Assembly (NCBI RefSeq): GCF_002860325.1
Contig: NZ_PKOJ01000001.1
Coordinates: forward strand, 1 to 64,000
Source: Neptunicoccus cionae
GTDB taxonomy: Bacteria; Pseudomonadota; Alphaproteobacteria; Rhodobacterales; Rhodobacteraceae
Length of the DNA: 64,000 nt
Direction: 5' to 3'
The notes under the pieces are model-generated. The model made no database searches, was not told the DNA's origin, and saw only the letters and a program-made list of their open reading frames with translations. The stretch's first letter is position 1. Each line of letters begins with the position of its first letter. Below, in pieces: positions 50,713-58,871 of this stretch. The translations under genes were made by a program, and so were the position numbers.

Positions 50713-51699
50713 CTATGGGACGGATCGTGCCTCGAAGCTCTGATCAAAAAATGCGAACCAGTTGTCGCCCATGACACCCTCTGTCGTGGCCTCATCCAGA
50801 CCAGCGGCCCGCAGACCGGCGCGAATTCCCGCCAGATCGCGGTTGTCGTGGAACCAGTCGGGCATAGGCGGGAAACCGGCGTTATCGGCACTTCCCTCGC
50901 CGTAATCGATAGCTTTGGTCCAGCGCCCGACGCGCATCCATTCAACGATACTGTCGGGCTGGTCCTGACACAGATCCGTACCGATCCCGACCAGTTCCGG
51001 CCCCACAAGATCAACCGCCAGAGCTGCCATATCGCACCACGACTGAAGCGAGCACTGGCTGGCGTCTTTCAGGTGGTGGGGATAGATCGACAGCCCCAGA
51101 AACCCGCCGCTTTCGCCCAGCGCGCGCAGCAGATCATCGGATTTGTTACGCAGCGCAGGGTGCCAGCTGGATGGATTGGCATGGCTGATGGTGATGGGAC
51201 GGGTGGAATGTTCAATCGCGTCAAAAGTAGAACGCTCGCCAGAATGGCTCATGTCTACCACCATTCCGACACGGTTCATCTCGGCCACCACCTGACGGCC
51301 CATACGGGTCAGGCCGGTGTCATCATCCTCGTAACAGCCCGAGGCCAGCAGCGACTGGTTGTTATACGTCAGTTGCATAAACCGCAGTCCTAGCGTGTGC
51401 AGCACCTCGACCAACCCGATGTCATCTTCGATACAGGACGGGTTTTGCGACCCGAAAAAGATCGCTGTGCGGCCGATTTCCCGGGCGCGGCGCACATCGT
51501 CAGCGGTGCGGCCCTGAAAGATCAGGTCGGGAAACTGTTCGAACCACCGGTTCCATTGCTCGATCACCAGAACCGTTTCGCGAAAGGTCTCGTGATAGGT
51601 GATGGTGACGTGGACAGCATCCACGCCCCCCGCACGCATCTGGCGAAAGATTTTTTCCGACCAGTTGGCATATTGCAATCCGTCGATCAGATAGGTCAT
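50713..51699 (-). CDS. M19 membrane-dipeptidase-family metalloenzyme, atypical
   Basis: A 328-residue renal-dipeptidase-like TIM-barrel protein. Equivalents of several metal ligands are present: Glu91 (CIEDDIG), His152 (DMSHSG), His173 (ISHANPSSW) and Asp242 (GIGTDLCQD). The first His-x-Asp motif, which in classic family members reads DGHND, is replaced here by DGLQYANW at residues 6-13. True dipeptidase activity is therefore doubtful. M19 proteins also occur in the hydroxyproline locus of Sinorhizobium (hypY, as I recall). The ATG overlaps the aldehyde dehydrogenase stop by four bases. Confidence 0.82.
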   Translation of the reverse strand: MTYLIDGLQYANWSEKIFRQMRAGGVDAVHVTITYHETFRETVLVIEQWNRWFEQFPDLIFQGRTADDVRRAREIGRTAIFFGSQNPSCIEDDIGLVEVLHTLGLRFMQLTYNNQSLLASGCYEDDDTGLTRMGRQVVAEMNRVGMVVDMSHSGERSTFDAIEHSTRPITISHANPSSWHPALRNKSDDLLRALGESGGFLGLSIYPHHLKDASQCSLQSWCDMAALAVDLVGPELVGIGTDLCQDQPDSIVEWMRVGRWTKAIDYGEGSADNAGFPPMPDWFHDNRDLAGIRAGLRAAGLDEATTEGVMGDNWFAFFDQSFEARSVP

Positions 51700-53147
51700 G
51701 CCGGTTCTCCCGCTGATACGTAAGCTGTTTTTACCGTGGTGTAGAATTCGGCCGCATAAGTCCCTTGTTCACGCGGACCAAAGCTTGAAGCGCCACGACC
51801 GCCGAAGGGTACGTGATAGTCGGTGCCCGCTGTTGGCAGGTTCACCATTACGGTTCCCGCCCGCATGTTGGCGCGGAAATGGCTGGCACGGGCCAGTGAG
51901 GTCGTCATGATACCGGCGGTCAGACCGAACTGGCTGTCATTGGCAACCGACAGCGCCTCTTCGTAGCTGTCCACCCTTTGCACGGCGGTGATCGGCCCGA
52001 ACATCTCTTCGCGGTTGATCCGCATGTCGTTGTGCGTGTTCACAAAGACCGCAGGCGCCTGATAGAAACCTTCGGTCGCCATTTCCAGACGCTCTCCACC
52101 ACAAAGCAGCTCTGCGCCTTCGCCCTTGCCGGTTTCGATATAGTCGAGGTTCTGGCTCAACTGGCTCTCGCTGACGACTGGGCCGATTTGCGTGCCTTCT
52201 TCCAGCGCGTGGCCGACCTTAAGCGCCTTGGCTGCTGCGACCAGTTTCTCAACAAACGCATCGTGCAGGCTGCTGTGTACAATCAAACGGCTGGCCGCGG
52301 TGCATTTCTGCCCCGTCCCGCCAAAGGCCGAACCCGCAGCATGGGCCACGGCCAGATCAAGGTCCGCATCATCCATCACGATCAACGGGTTCTTCGATCC
52401 CATTTCCATCTGCACCTTGGTCATGTTCTGCACGGCAGCAGCGGCGATGCCTCGGCCTACAGGAACCGAACCGGTAAAGCTGATCGCATCCACCTGCCCG
52501 CCTTCGACCAGACGCTGCCCCACATCACGCCCCGGTCCGGCCACAAGGTTGAACAGACCCTTTGGAATGTCCTGACGGGCAATGATTTCGGTCAGGGCGA
52601 TGGCACTTGCAGGTGTCACATTCGCCGGTTTCCACACAATCGCGTTGCCGAAGGCCAGCGCAGGGGCGATTTTCCACGCAGGTGTCGCCACAGGAAAGTT
52701 CCAAGGCGAAATGATCGCCACCACGCCCACAGCTTCGCGGCGCACGTCAATTTCGATCCCTGGACGCACGCTTTCGGCCAGATCACCATGCTGACGCAGA
52801 CATTCGGCGGCGTAGTAGGTAAAGAACTGTCCGGCGCGGTAAACCTCTCCCTTGCCCTCGGCCAGCGGCTTGCCTTCCTCGCGGGAGAGCATCCGACCGA
52901 TTTCTTCGGCGCGGGCCATCAACTCGGTTCCGATTGCCATCAGCACATCATGACGCTTCTGGATACCCGCAGCCCACCATGCGGGCTGGGCGCGACGGGC
53001 CGCAGCAAGCGCAGTGTCAAGCTGCCCCGCATCCGCCTGTGCGTACATGCCGATGAGATCCGAAGTGTCAGACGGGTTCCGATTTTCAATCTGGCTGGCC
53101 CCATCAGTCCACAAGCCGTCAATGTAAAGTTGCGTGCGATTGGTCAA
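51696..53147 (-). CDS. aldehyde dehydrogenase, alpha-ketoglutaric-semialdehyde-dehydrogenase-like
   Basis: A 483-residue aldehyde dehydrogenase with PWNFPVATPAWKIAPALAFGN, FTGSVPVG, Glu248 in MEMGSKNP and Cys282 in GTGQKCTAASR. The SKNP and KCTAASR variants are typical of the alpha-ketoglutaric semialdehyde branch, which points to a pathway ending in 2-oxoglutarate. That is a judgement from motif style only. No in-frame ATG is near; TTG at 53147 with AGGAG seven bases upstream is the start. It is the first gene of the operon and diverges from a LysR regulator. Confidence 0.85.
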   Translation of the reverse strand: MTNRTQLYIDGLWTDGASQIENRNPSDTSDLIGMYAQADAGQLDTALAAARRAQPAWWAAGIQKRHDVLMAIGTELMARAEEIGRMLSREEGKPLAEGKGEVYRAGQFFTYYAAECLRQHGDLAESVRPGIEIDVRREAVGVVAIISPWNFPVATPAWKIAPALAFGNAIVWKPANVTPASAIALTEIIARQDIPKGLFNLVAGPGRDVGQRLVEGGQVDAISFTGSVPVGRGIAAAAVQNMTKVQMEMGSKNPLIVMDDADLDLAVAHAAGSAFGGTGQKCTAASRLIVHSSLHDAFVEKLVAAAKALKVGHALEEGTQIGPVVSESQLSQNLDYIETGKGEGAELLCGGERLEMATEGFYQAPAVFVNTHNDMRINREEMFGPITAVQRVDSYEEALSVANDSQFGLTAGIMTTSLARASHFRANMRAGTVMVNLPTAGTDYHVPFGGRGASSFGPREQGTYAAEFYTTVKTAYVSAGEPA

Positions 53148-53237
53148 ATCAATCTCCTCTTTGCTTGGCTAAGGTGTAGACCAGCCCAAAGAGTTCAGTC
53201 ACTATGAATGAATTGAAGATATGTTCAGGAAAATTGA

Positions 53238-54107
53238 ATGTCTGTGAAATTGGAAATGCTCCGCACTTTTGCGACCGTGGCCGCCCAGGGCACTTTGTCG
53301 GGTGCCGCAACAGTACTGGGGCGCACGCCATCGGCTATTTCCATGACGCTGGCCCAGTTCGAACAGGAGGTCGGCGCGCCCCTGTTTGAAACCGACCGCA
53401 AGAGTCGCCTTACACCGCTTGGACAACTGGTGCTGGAAGAATCACATCGCGCTATCGACACTTTTGACAAAAGCGTCGATGCGATCCGCCGCCATGCGCT
53501 CTCTACTGCAGGAATTGTAAGGATTGCCGCCGTTCCTTCTGCCACCGTGGCGCTGCTGCCTGATGTGATCGATGCCTTTCGCAAGGCGCGCCCGAACGTG
53601 CGTATTGAAATCAGTGATGTAGACAGCGCAGCGGTGCGCGCCCGCCTTCATCGGGACGAGGCCGACATTGGTATTGTCTCTGCAAGGCCCGGCGACCCGC
53701 TAGAGGGCGTGCGCATCCTGTCTGACGACCTTGGAATCGTCTGTGCCGCAGGGGGTGCGATCCATCAGGCCCATCTCGACTCCGAAGGGCCTTCGGACTG
53801 GGGGCTGCTGCGCCTTGAGCCGCTGATCTTGAACCCCCTGTGTGAATTGGTGGAAGATGAAACCGTCGACGCCCTCGGCGTGGCCAGCGTGCTGGAGGCC
53901 CGCAACACCACAGCCATCCTCTCTTTCGTCAGGCGCGGTTTTGGTGCAAGCATCCTGCCGTTTGATGCTGTGCGCAACCAGCCTGACGGCGTGGAGTTCT
54001 TTGTACCCTCCGGTTCCCTGAGCCAGCGCGAACTGCGAAAGATCAAACAGGAACCGGACAGTTTACGCGGTCCGGCACTGGAATTCTGGACCCTTCTTAA
54101 TCGATAA
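53238..54107 (+). CDS. LysR-family regulator of the BCCT/M19 cluster
   Basis: A 289-residue LysR protein. The winged helix lies at about residues 1-60 (TLSGAATVLGRTPSAISMTLAQFEQEVGAPLFETDR), and the effector domain starts near residue 90 with VRIAAVPSATVALLPDVIDAFRKARPNV. It diverges from the aldehyde dehydrogenase across 90 bases, the usual layout for an activator of the adjacent operon. Its effector is presumably the unknown substrate or an intermediate. Confidence 0.88.
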   Translation: MSVKLEMLRTFATVAAQGTLSGAATVLGRTPSAISMTLAQFEQEVGAPLFETDRKSRLTPLGQLVLEESHRAIDTFDKSVDAIRRHALSTAGIVRIAAVPSATVALLPDVIDAFRKARPNVRIEISDVDSAAVRARLHRDEADIGIVSARPGDPLEGVRILSDDLGIVCAAGGAIHQAHLDSEGPSDWGLLRLEPLILNPLCELVEDETVDALGVASVLEARNTTAILSFVRRGFGASILPFDAVRNQPDGVEFFVPSGSLSQRELRKIKQEPDSLRGPALEFWTLLNR

Positions 54108-54344
54108 CGGCATAAATCAGCACTTCCCCTGTGCATGAAGCAAAGCCTGAAGGTTCAATCTTGAAATCTGCGGCGGTTTATTCCTAATCTGATTGTGAAC
54201 CGGGTCGCAAAAAGCTTTGGCCTTTTCAGGATCAGGAGCAATCCGGAAACGATCAACAGACGTTAACCTGTACCGTCAGCTATCGCTATCCCGACGGAAC
54301 TATGTGCAGCCAAAGCCTTGGGGCTTGAGTATGGGGGAATGGAA

Positions 54345-55151
54345 ATGTCCAAAATCGAACGCTGTGCTGTGAAAGTCACCGGTACGGGCGAGACTGCTCT
54401 CGTTTTTCTCCACGGCTACGGATGTGACAGCAGCATGTGGCGCAAGGTTGCCCCCGCCTTTGAATCGCGCTTCAAAGTCATCACTTACGATCTGATGGGC
54501 TATGGCCAGTCCGCAATCGAACATTACGACCGCGCCCGCTATTCCACGCTCGACGGACATGCCGAGGATCTGATCGATATCCTCGACGAACTGGATCTGA
54601 GCGATGTAATTGCTGTGGGCCACTCTGTCAGCGCTATGACCGTTGCTCTGGCCGCGAACCGACGCCCCGACCTGATCGCAAAAACCGTCATGATCTGCCC
54701 GTCCCCGAGCTATATGAACGACGAAGCTTACACAGGCGGATTTGAGGAAAGTGACCTGCTTGGCCTGCTCGACATTCTCGAAGTCAATTACCTCGGCTGG
54801 GCCGCCGATATGGCCCCTGCAATCATGGGCGCGCCCGACCGTCCCGGTCTCGGGGATAAACTGACCGAAAGCTTCTGCCAGACGGATCCCGACATCGCGA
54901 AACACTTTGCAAGAGTGACGTTTCTGAGCGATCATCGTGAAGATGTAAAAAAGATTGCCCAGCCGACCCTCGTTCTTCAGTGCCGCGACGACATTCTCGT
55001 GCCTGACACAGTGCGCGCGTGGTTTGACGCGAACCTTCAGCGGGGCGAGCAGGTTCTGCTGGATGCCACGGGACACTGTCCGCACATGAGCTTTCCTGAA
55101 CAAACCATCGCTGCGATCTCTGCTTTCCTGAAACCGGCTCCCCTGCGATGA
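54345..55151 (+). CDS. RsbQ/KAI2/D14-type alpha/beta hydrolase, probable signal-sensing protein
   Basis: A 268-residue alpha/beta hydrolase of the RsbQ type. The catalytic triad is Ser94 (VGHSVSAM), Asp216 (CRDDILVP) and His244 (TGHCPHMS). The HCPHMS segment and overall length match Bacillus RsbQ and the plant receptors KAI2 and D14 rather than metabolic esterases. In Bacillus, RsbQ is needed for the PAS phosphatase RsbP to sense energy stress. Here the next gene, overlapping by ATGA, encodes a PAS sensor kinase, so the pair probably works as a sensing module. The ATG at 54345 has GGGGGA seven bases upstream. Confidence 0.9.
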   Translation: MSKIERCAVKVTGTGETALVFLHGYGCDSSMWRKVAPAFESRFKVITYDLMGYGQSAIEHYDRARYSTLDGHAEDLIDILDELDLSDVIAVGHSVSAMTVALAANRRPDLIAKTVMICPSPSYMNDEAYTGGFEESDLLGLLDILEVNYLGWAADMAPAIMGAPDRPGLGDKLTESFCQTDPDIAKHFARVTFLSDHREDVKKIAQPTLVLQCRDDILVPDTVRAWFDANLQRGEQVLLDATGHCPHMSFPEQTIAAISAFLKPAPLR

Positions 55152-56500
55152 ACTCGGAAATCCGGTCTTTGTCCGATCTTGATCTCTGGCCCGGAGGCCT
55201 TCTGGTGATTGACAGCGGAGGCTTGATCACCAAAACAAATGCAACCCTCCGGGACTGGTTGAAGCAGGATGACAACAATCCTGACACTTCGACCCGTCTG
55301 GTCGATATTCTGACACCCGCAAGCCGGATTTTTTTTGAAACACATCTCCGCCCGATCCTTGTCTTTGAAGGAGAATTTTCGGAAGTCTCTCTGGAACTCG
55401 TCCGACGCGACGGCAGCCGGTTCGGCGTTTACGTAAACGGCCGTGCGGTCCGGCCCGACGGACAGATGACCGAGGCGTATTTCTGCATTTTCAAAAACGA
55501 ACAACGCCAGTCGTTTGAACGGGAGTTGGTACAACGGAGACGTGAAAGCGACGAGTTCCGGATACTCGTGGAATCCTCACCCCACGCAATCGTCTCATCA
55601 GACAAGTCGTTCAAGATCCACGCATGGAACCCTGCCGCGGAACAGCTTTTCGGCTATTCCAAGGAAGAAGTCTTGGGCCGGAGGTTTGATCACCTTCTTG
55701 TGCCGCCAGAAGAACTGGACGAACTCAAGACCAAAGTGCCCGATGTGATTGCCGGCGAGGTTTTGCGCAGCGAATCCGTCCGGCTTCATAGAGACGGCCG
55801 TGCACTTCATGTAGAGCGGAGCTTTGCGGCCATCAGGGACGAAAACCAGTCCCACACCGGCTTTGTCACCATGTACAGTGACATTGCCCAACGCAAGGAA
55901 TCCGAAGATCGCATCAAGACCCTTCTGCACGAGATCAACCACCGCTCAAAGAACCTGCTGACCATCGTAGAGGTGATCGCACGCCAGACCGCAAGGCGCT
56001 ATCAGGGGGATGCTTTTCTTGCCACCTTCTCCAACCGGCTACGCAGTCTGGCCTCCAATCAGGATATTCTGCTGAACAGCGGCAGCATCCATGTTGATCT
56101 TGATGCATTGGCACGGGCCCAGTTAACCCATCTCGTCGACGTGTCCGATGCGCAGGTAAATATCGCAGGGCCGACAGTGCACCTTAATGAATCCGTCTCA
56201 CAAGCTGTGGGTATGGCAATCTTCGAACTGGTTACAAACGCTGCGAAATATGGCGCCCTTTCACAGGAAAGTGGCAAAGTCGATCTGACATGGGAAATCA
56301 CCGGAGATGACACCCCTACCCTGAAAATCTGCTGGCTTGAATCCGGCGGCCCCGCTGTTTCGCCGCCGACGCGCACAGGCTTTGGCTCACAGGTAACGGG
56401 GCTCTTGCTGGAAAGCACCACTTCCGGAGAAACACATCACGATTTCGCAGCAGAGGGATTGCGATGGAGCTTCAGCGCACCAATGGACCAGATGACCTGA
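55148..56500 (+). CDS. PAS-PAS sensor histidine kinase of the HWE family
   Basis: A 450-residue soluble kinase. An N-terminal PAS-like domain spans about residues 10-120 and a second PAS about 135-250 (SSPHAIVSSDKSFKIHAWNPAAEQLFGYS). A linker ending in SDIAQRKESE leads to the kinase. The phosphorylated His265 is in HEINHRSKNL, the N-box is FELVTNAAKYGAL (Asn364), and the family-defining W-x-E is Trp396/Glu398 in CWLESGG. HWE kinases in alphaproteobacteria often serve stress or light responses. No response regulator is adjacent. It is translationally coupled to the RsbQ-like hydrolase, which probably signals through the first PAS. Confidence 0.9.
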   Translation: MNSEIRSLSDLDLWPGGLLVIDSGGLITKTNATLRDWLKQDDNNPDTSTRLVDILTPASRIFFETHLRPILVFEGEFSEVSLELVRRDGSRFGVYVNGRAVRPDGQMTEAYFCIFKNEQRQSFERELVQRRRESDEFRILVESSPHAIVSSDKSFKIHAWNPAAEQLFGYSKEEVLGRRFDHLLVPPEELDELKTKVPDVIAGEVLRSESVRLHRDGRALHVERSFAAIRDENQSHTGFVTMYSDIAQRKESEDRIKTLLHEINHRSKNLLTIVEVIARQTARRYQGDAFLATFSNRLRSLASNQDILLNSGSIHVDLDALARAQLTHLVDVSDAQVNIAGPTVHLNESVSQAVGMAIFELVTNAAKYGALSQESGKVDLTWEITGDDTPTLKICWLESGGPAVSPPTRTGFGSQVTGLLLESTTSGETHHDFAAEGLRWSFSAPMDQMT

Positions 56501-56600
56501 CCGGCGGAAAGCCAGATTGCCAGCGGCGCAATCTGCGCCATATCTCTTGTCTCGGGGCACAAACCCCGTCACGGTGGTTTTAACAGTAAAGGAAAGCTCC

Positions 56601-56858
56601 ATGGGTATCACAAGCGTCTTTGTCCTTTTGATCGTCGGCGCGGTTGCAGGTTGGCTGGCCGGTAAAATTGTCAAAGGATCCGGCTTTGGCCTGATCGGGA
56701 ATATTGTGATCGGTATCCTTGGCGCTTTCATCGCGACTTTGCTCTTGCCCGCCATCGGACTGCCGGTCGGGGGCGGAATGCTCGGCTCTATCATCAGCGC
56801 CACAATTGGCGCTGTGATCCTGCTGTTCCTGCTGCAACTTCTTAAACGGGGCGGCTAA
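56601..56858 (+). CDS. GlsB/YeaQ/YmgE-family small membrane stress protein
   Basis: An 85-residue protein made almost wholly of three membrane helices. The glycine-rich pattern VGAVAGWLAGKIVKGSGFGLIGNIVIGILGA is characteristic of the transglycosylase-associated (YeaQ/YmgE) family. Its role is unclear, but members are often induced by general stress. AAAGGAAAG precedes the ATG. It lies 100 bases after the sensor kinase. Its stop codon directly abuts the convergent DUF4198 gene. Confidence 0.88.
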   Translation: MGITSVFVLLIVGAVAGWLAGKIVKGSGFGLIGNIVIGILGAFIATLLLPAIGLPVGGGMLGSIISATIGAVILLFLLQLLKRGG

Positions 56859-57647
56859 TCAGCGCCCAAACGTCATAGAGGCCCAGAAACTCTCGTAAAA
56901 CGGCGTATCTTTGGCTTCGGGTCGCGCGATATGAACCGCGTTGAGCAAGACAAAGCCGCTTTCGGGCACGTCCACCTCGGCAAATCCGGCCTTATCCGTG
57001 TGTACCCGTGCGGTGGTCACTTCGGCTTCTTTGATAAACACATTAATCGGATAGTCCGCCACCGGCTCCCCCTGCCAGAGCAGTTGCACCCGAACCCTCT
57101 CTGTATCCGGCGCATAGGGCGAGCCTTCAACGACCAATTCGAACGGCAGGCCAAGCGCCTGATCTTCACCCCCGTCATACGGTCCAACCTGCACCAGAGC
57201 CTTTGCATTGCGGGTGTATGTTTCGGTAATGTCGATCTCTGGCCAACCGTTTTCGCGGTGCGCCTCAAGCACAAAATCAAGACCCTCGGCCTTTAGGTAT
57301 TTCTCCAGAAGTTCGGGATCACGATAGGTCAAACGGTTCGCGTTGGAATGATAGGCAAGGATGTTCAAACCCGCCACAGGCTCTGCCACTTGCAAGGCCG
57401 GGCTGTCCCCGACAATTCCTTTGTGATCCAAAGTCCCCTGACTGTTCGTAATAGTAAAGGACTGGAATTGCGCAGGAATGTAAGGAAATGTGGACCCTTT
57501 TAATTCGGACCCCACCTTGAGAAAGGCCATCATTCGTCCGTCCGGTGCCACGGTAAAATCCAGCGGCTCGATCCAGTATTCATGCGCCAGCAATGGACCC
57601 GACAATCCAAATGCCATAGATACGAAACACGCCTTCAACCAATTCAT
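56859..57647 (-). CDS. DUF4198-family exported protein, possibly metal-related
   Basis: A 262-residue protein with a signal peptide ending in PLLAHEYW; HEYWIEP at the mature N-terminus is typical of DUF4198. The rest looks like beta-sandwich domains. Proteins of this family often accompany nickel/cobalt uptake genes, and the neighbour here is HupE/UreJ-like, which supports a periplasmic metal-binding or delivery role (inference). GAGGGG precedes the ATG. Its start lies only 15 bases from the divergent hupE start, so its ribosome site overlaps the start of the other gene. Confidence 0.83.
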   Translation of the reverse strand: MNWLKACFVSMAFGLSGPLLAHEYWIEPLDFTVAPDGRMMAFLKVGSELKGSTFPYIPAQFQSFTITNSQGTLDHKGIVGDSPALQVAEPVAGLNILAYHSNANRLTYRDPELLEKYLKAEGLDFVLEAHRENGWPEIDITETYTRNAKALVQVGPYDGGEDQALGLPFELVVEGSPYAPDTERVRVQLLWQGEPVADYPINVFIKEAEVTTARVHTDKAGFAEVDVPESGFVLLNAVHIARPEAKDTPFYESFWASMTFGR

Positions 57648-57662
57648 AACAGAAATCCCCTC

Positions 57663-58808
57663 ATGACCTTTCATAAATCATATAGCGCGATGCTTCTCTT
57701 AGCCACGCTTGCCGCATTTATTATCTCGCACTCGCCTTCGCGCGCCCATGAAGCCACGCCTTCAATCATCAATATGGCTTTGAACGGCACCGAGGTGACA
57801 CTATCAATCGACACGAACCTCGAAGCACTGGTTGCGGGTGTGGCAGACGAAACCAATACCGAAAACGATGCAGAAGGAGAGAAAGAATATCTCCGCCTGC
57901 GGGAAACCGCGCCTTCCGAACTCTCTCAGGACTATGCCGAAATGCGTCCGACGTTCGACCCGACACTCGGACTTTCCCTTGACGGAACGCCTGTAGAGCT
58001 CCGCTATCTGGACCACTCCATTCCACCGGTCGGGGATCCCGATATAGCGCGGATATCGACCCTGACCTACAGTGCAACCCTTCCCGCTGCATCCGGCACG
58101 CTGACATGGGACTTCCCGTCAGACTACGGGGACAGTGTGCTGCGGGTCTTCCTGCCTGATACTGTTGACCCTGTGATCGCGGATTACGTGGCAAGCGGTG
58201 CGACAGCCTCCGTGGATCTCGACAACATCGCCCCGCAAACTACCGGAGAGGTCGTATGGGATTATATCGTGGCGGGTTTTGACCACATCATCCCCAAAGG
58301 GCTCGACCATATCCTGTTCGTGATCGGGCTGTTCCTGCTCTCGGCCCACCTGCGCCCGCTTTTGATGCAGGTTACGATGTTCACGCTGGCCCATACGATC
58401 ACACTGGCGCTCGGCGCGCTCGGATATGTGAATGTGCCCGGCAACATCGTTGAACCGCTGATCGCCGCCTCTATCGTCTTTGTCGCGGTAGAAAACATCT
58501 TCACCGAAAAACTCACCGCATGGCGACCATTCCTCATCTTCGGTTTCGGTCTGCTGCACGGGCTCGGCTTTGCATCTGTACTGGGCGATTTCGGCCTGCC
58601 AACGGCACAATTCATCCCCGCGCTGATCGCCTTTAACATCGGTGTGGAAATCGGCCAGCTTGCCGTAATCGCCGTCTGTTTCCTTTCGGTTGGCATCTGG
58701 TTCCGCAACAAACCGTGGTATCACAGCAGCATCGTTGTTCCCGCCTCGGCCGCCATCGCAATCATGGCCGCCTATTGGGTACTGGAGCGCACCGGTTTTA
58801 TCGCCTGA
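57663..58808 (+). CDS. HupE/UreJ-family membrane protein, probable nickel/cobalt permease
   Basis: A 381-residue protein. A signal peptide (about residues 1-30, ending in SRAHE) is followed by a periplasmic beta-rich domain of about 165 residues. A C-terminal HupE/UreJ domain has about six membrane helices with the histidine motif GFDHIIPKGLDHILFVIGL near 210 and FTLAHTITLALG near 245, plus LLHGLGFASVL near 305. HupE/UreJ proteins transport nickel or cobalt. The ribosome site is weak. The initiator ATG at 57663 could be replaced by ATG 57690, but this would shorten the signal peptide. Confidence 0.85.
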   Translation: MTFHKSYSAMLLLATLAAFIISHSPSRAHEATPSIINMALNGTEVTLSIDTNLEALVAGVADETNTENDAEGEKEYLRLRETAPSELSQDYAEMRPTFDPTLGLSLDGTPVELRYLDHSIPPVGDPDIARISTLTYSATLPAASGTLTWDFPSDYGDSVLRVFLPDTVDPVIADYVASGATASVDLDNIAPQTTGEVVWDYIVAGFDHIIPKGLDHILFVIGLFLLSAHLRPLLMQVTMFTLAHTITLALGALGYVNVPGNIVEPLIAASIVFVAVENIFTEKLTAWRPFLIFGFGLLHGLGFASVLGDFGLPTAQFIPALIAFNIGVEIGQLAVIAVCFLSVGIWFRNKPWYHSSIVVPASAAIAIMAAYWVLERTGFIA

Positions 58809-58839
58809 ACCTTCTTCTGGCTGTAAATATCCCGGGGGT

Positions 58840-58858
58840 CCGGGGGCAGCGCCCCCGG
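58840..58858. terminator. GC-rich terminator between hupE and the peptide permease
   Basis: CCGGGGGC (58840-58847) pairs with GCCCCCGG (58851-58858) over three bases, followed on the plus strand by CTATCTTTT. It lies 31 bases after the hupE stop and 13 bases beyond the convergent permease stop. This stem type is common between genes in roseobacters. Confidence 0.85.
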
Positions 58859-58871
58859 CTATCTTTTCGCC

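Noticed and set aside
54240-54344. Possible EcfG-type general stress promoter (GGAA...CGTT) before the RsbQ-like gene
   Set aside because: GGAAAC and CGTT are present near 54246-54265, but they are only about 10 bases apart instead of 16-17.
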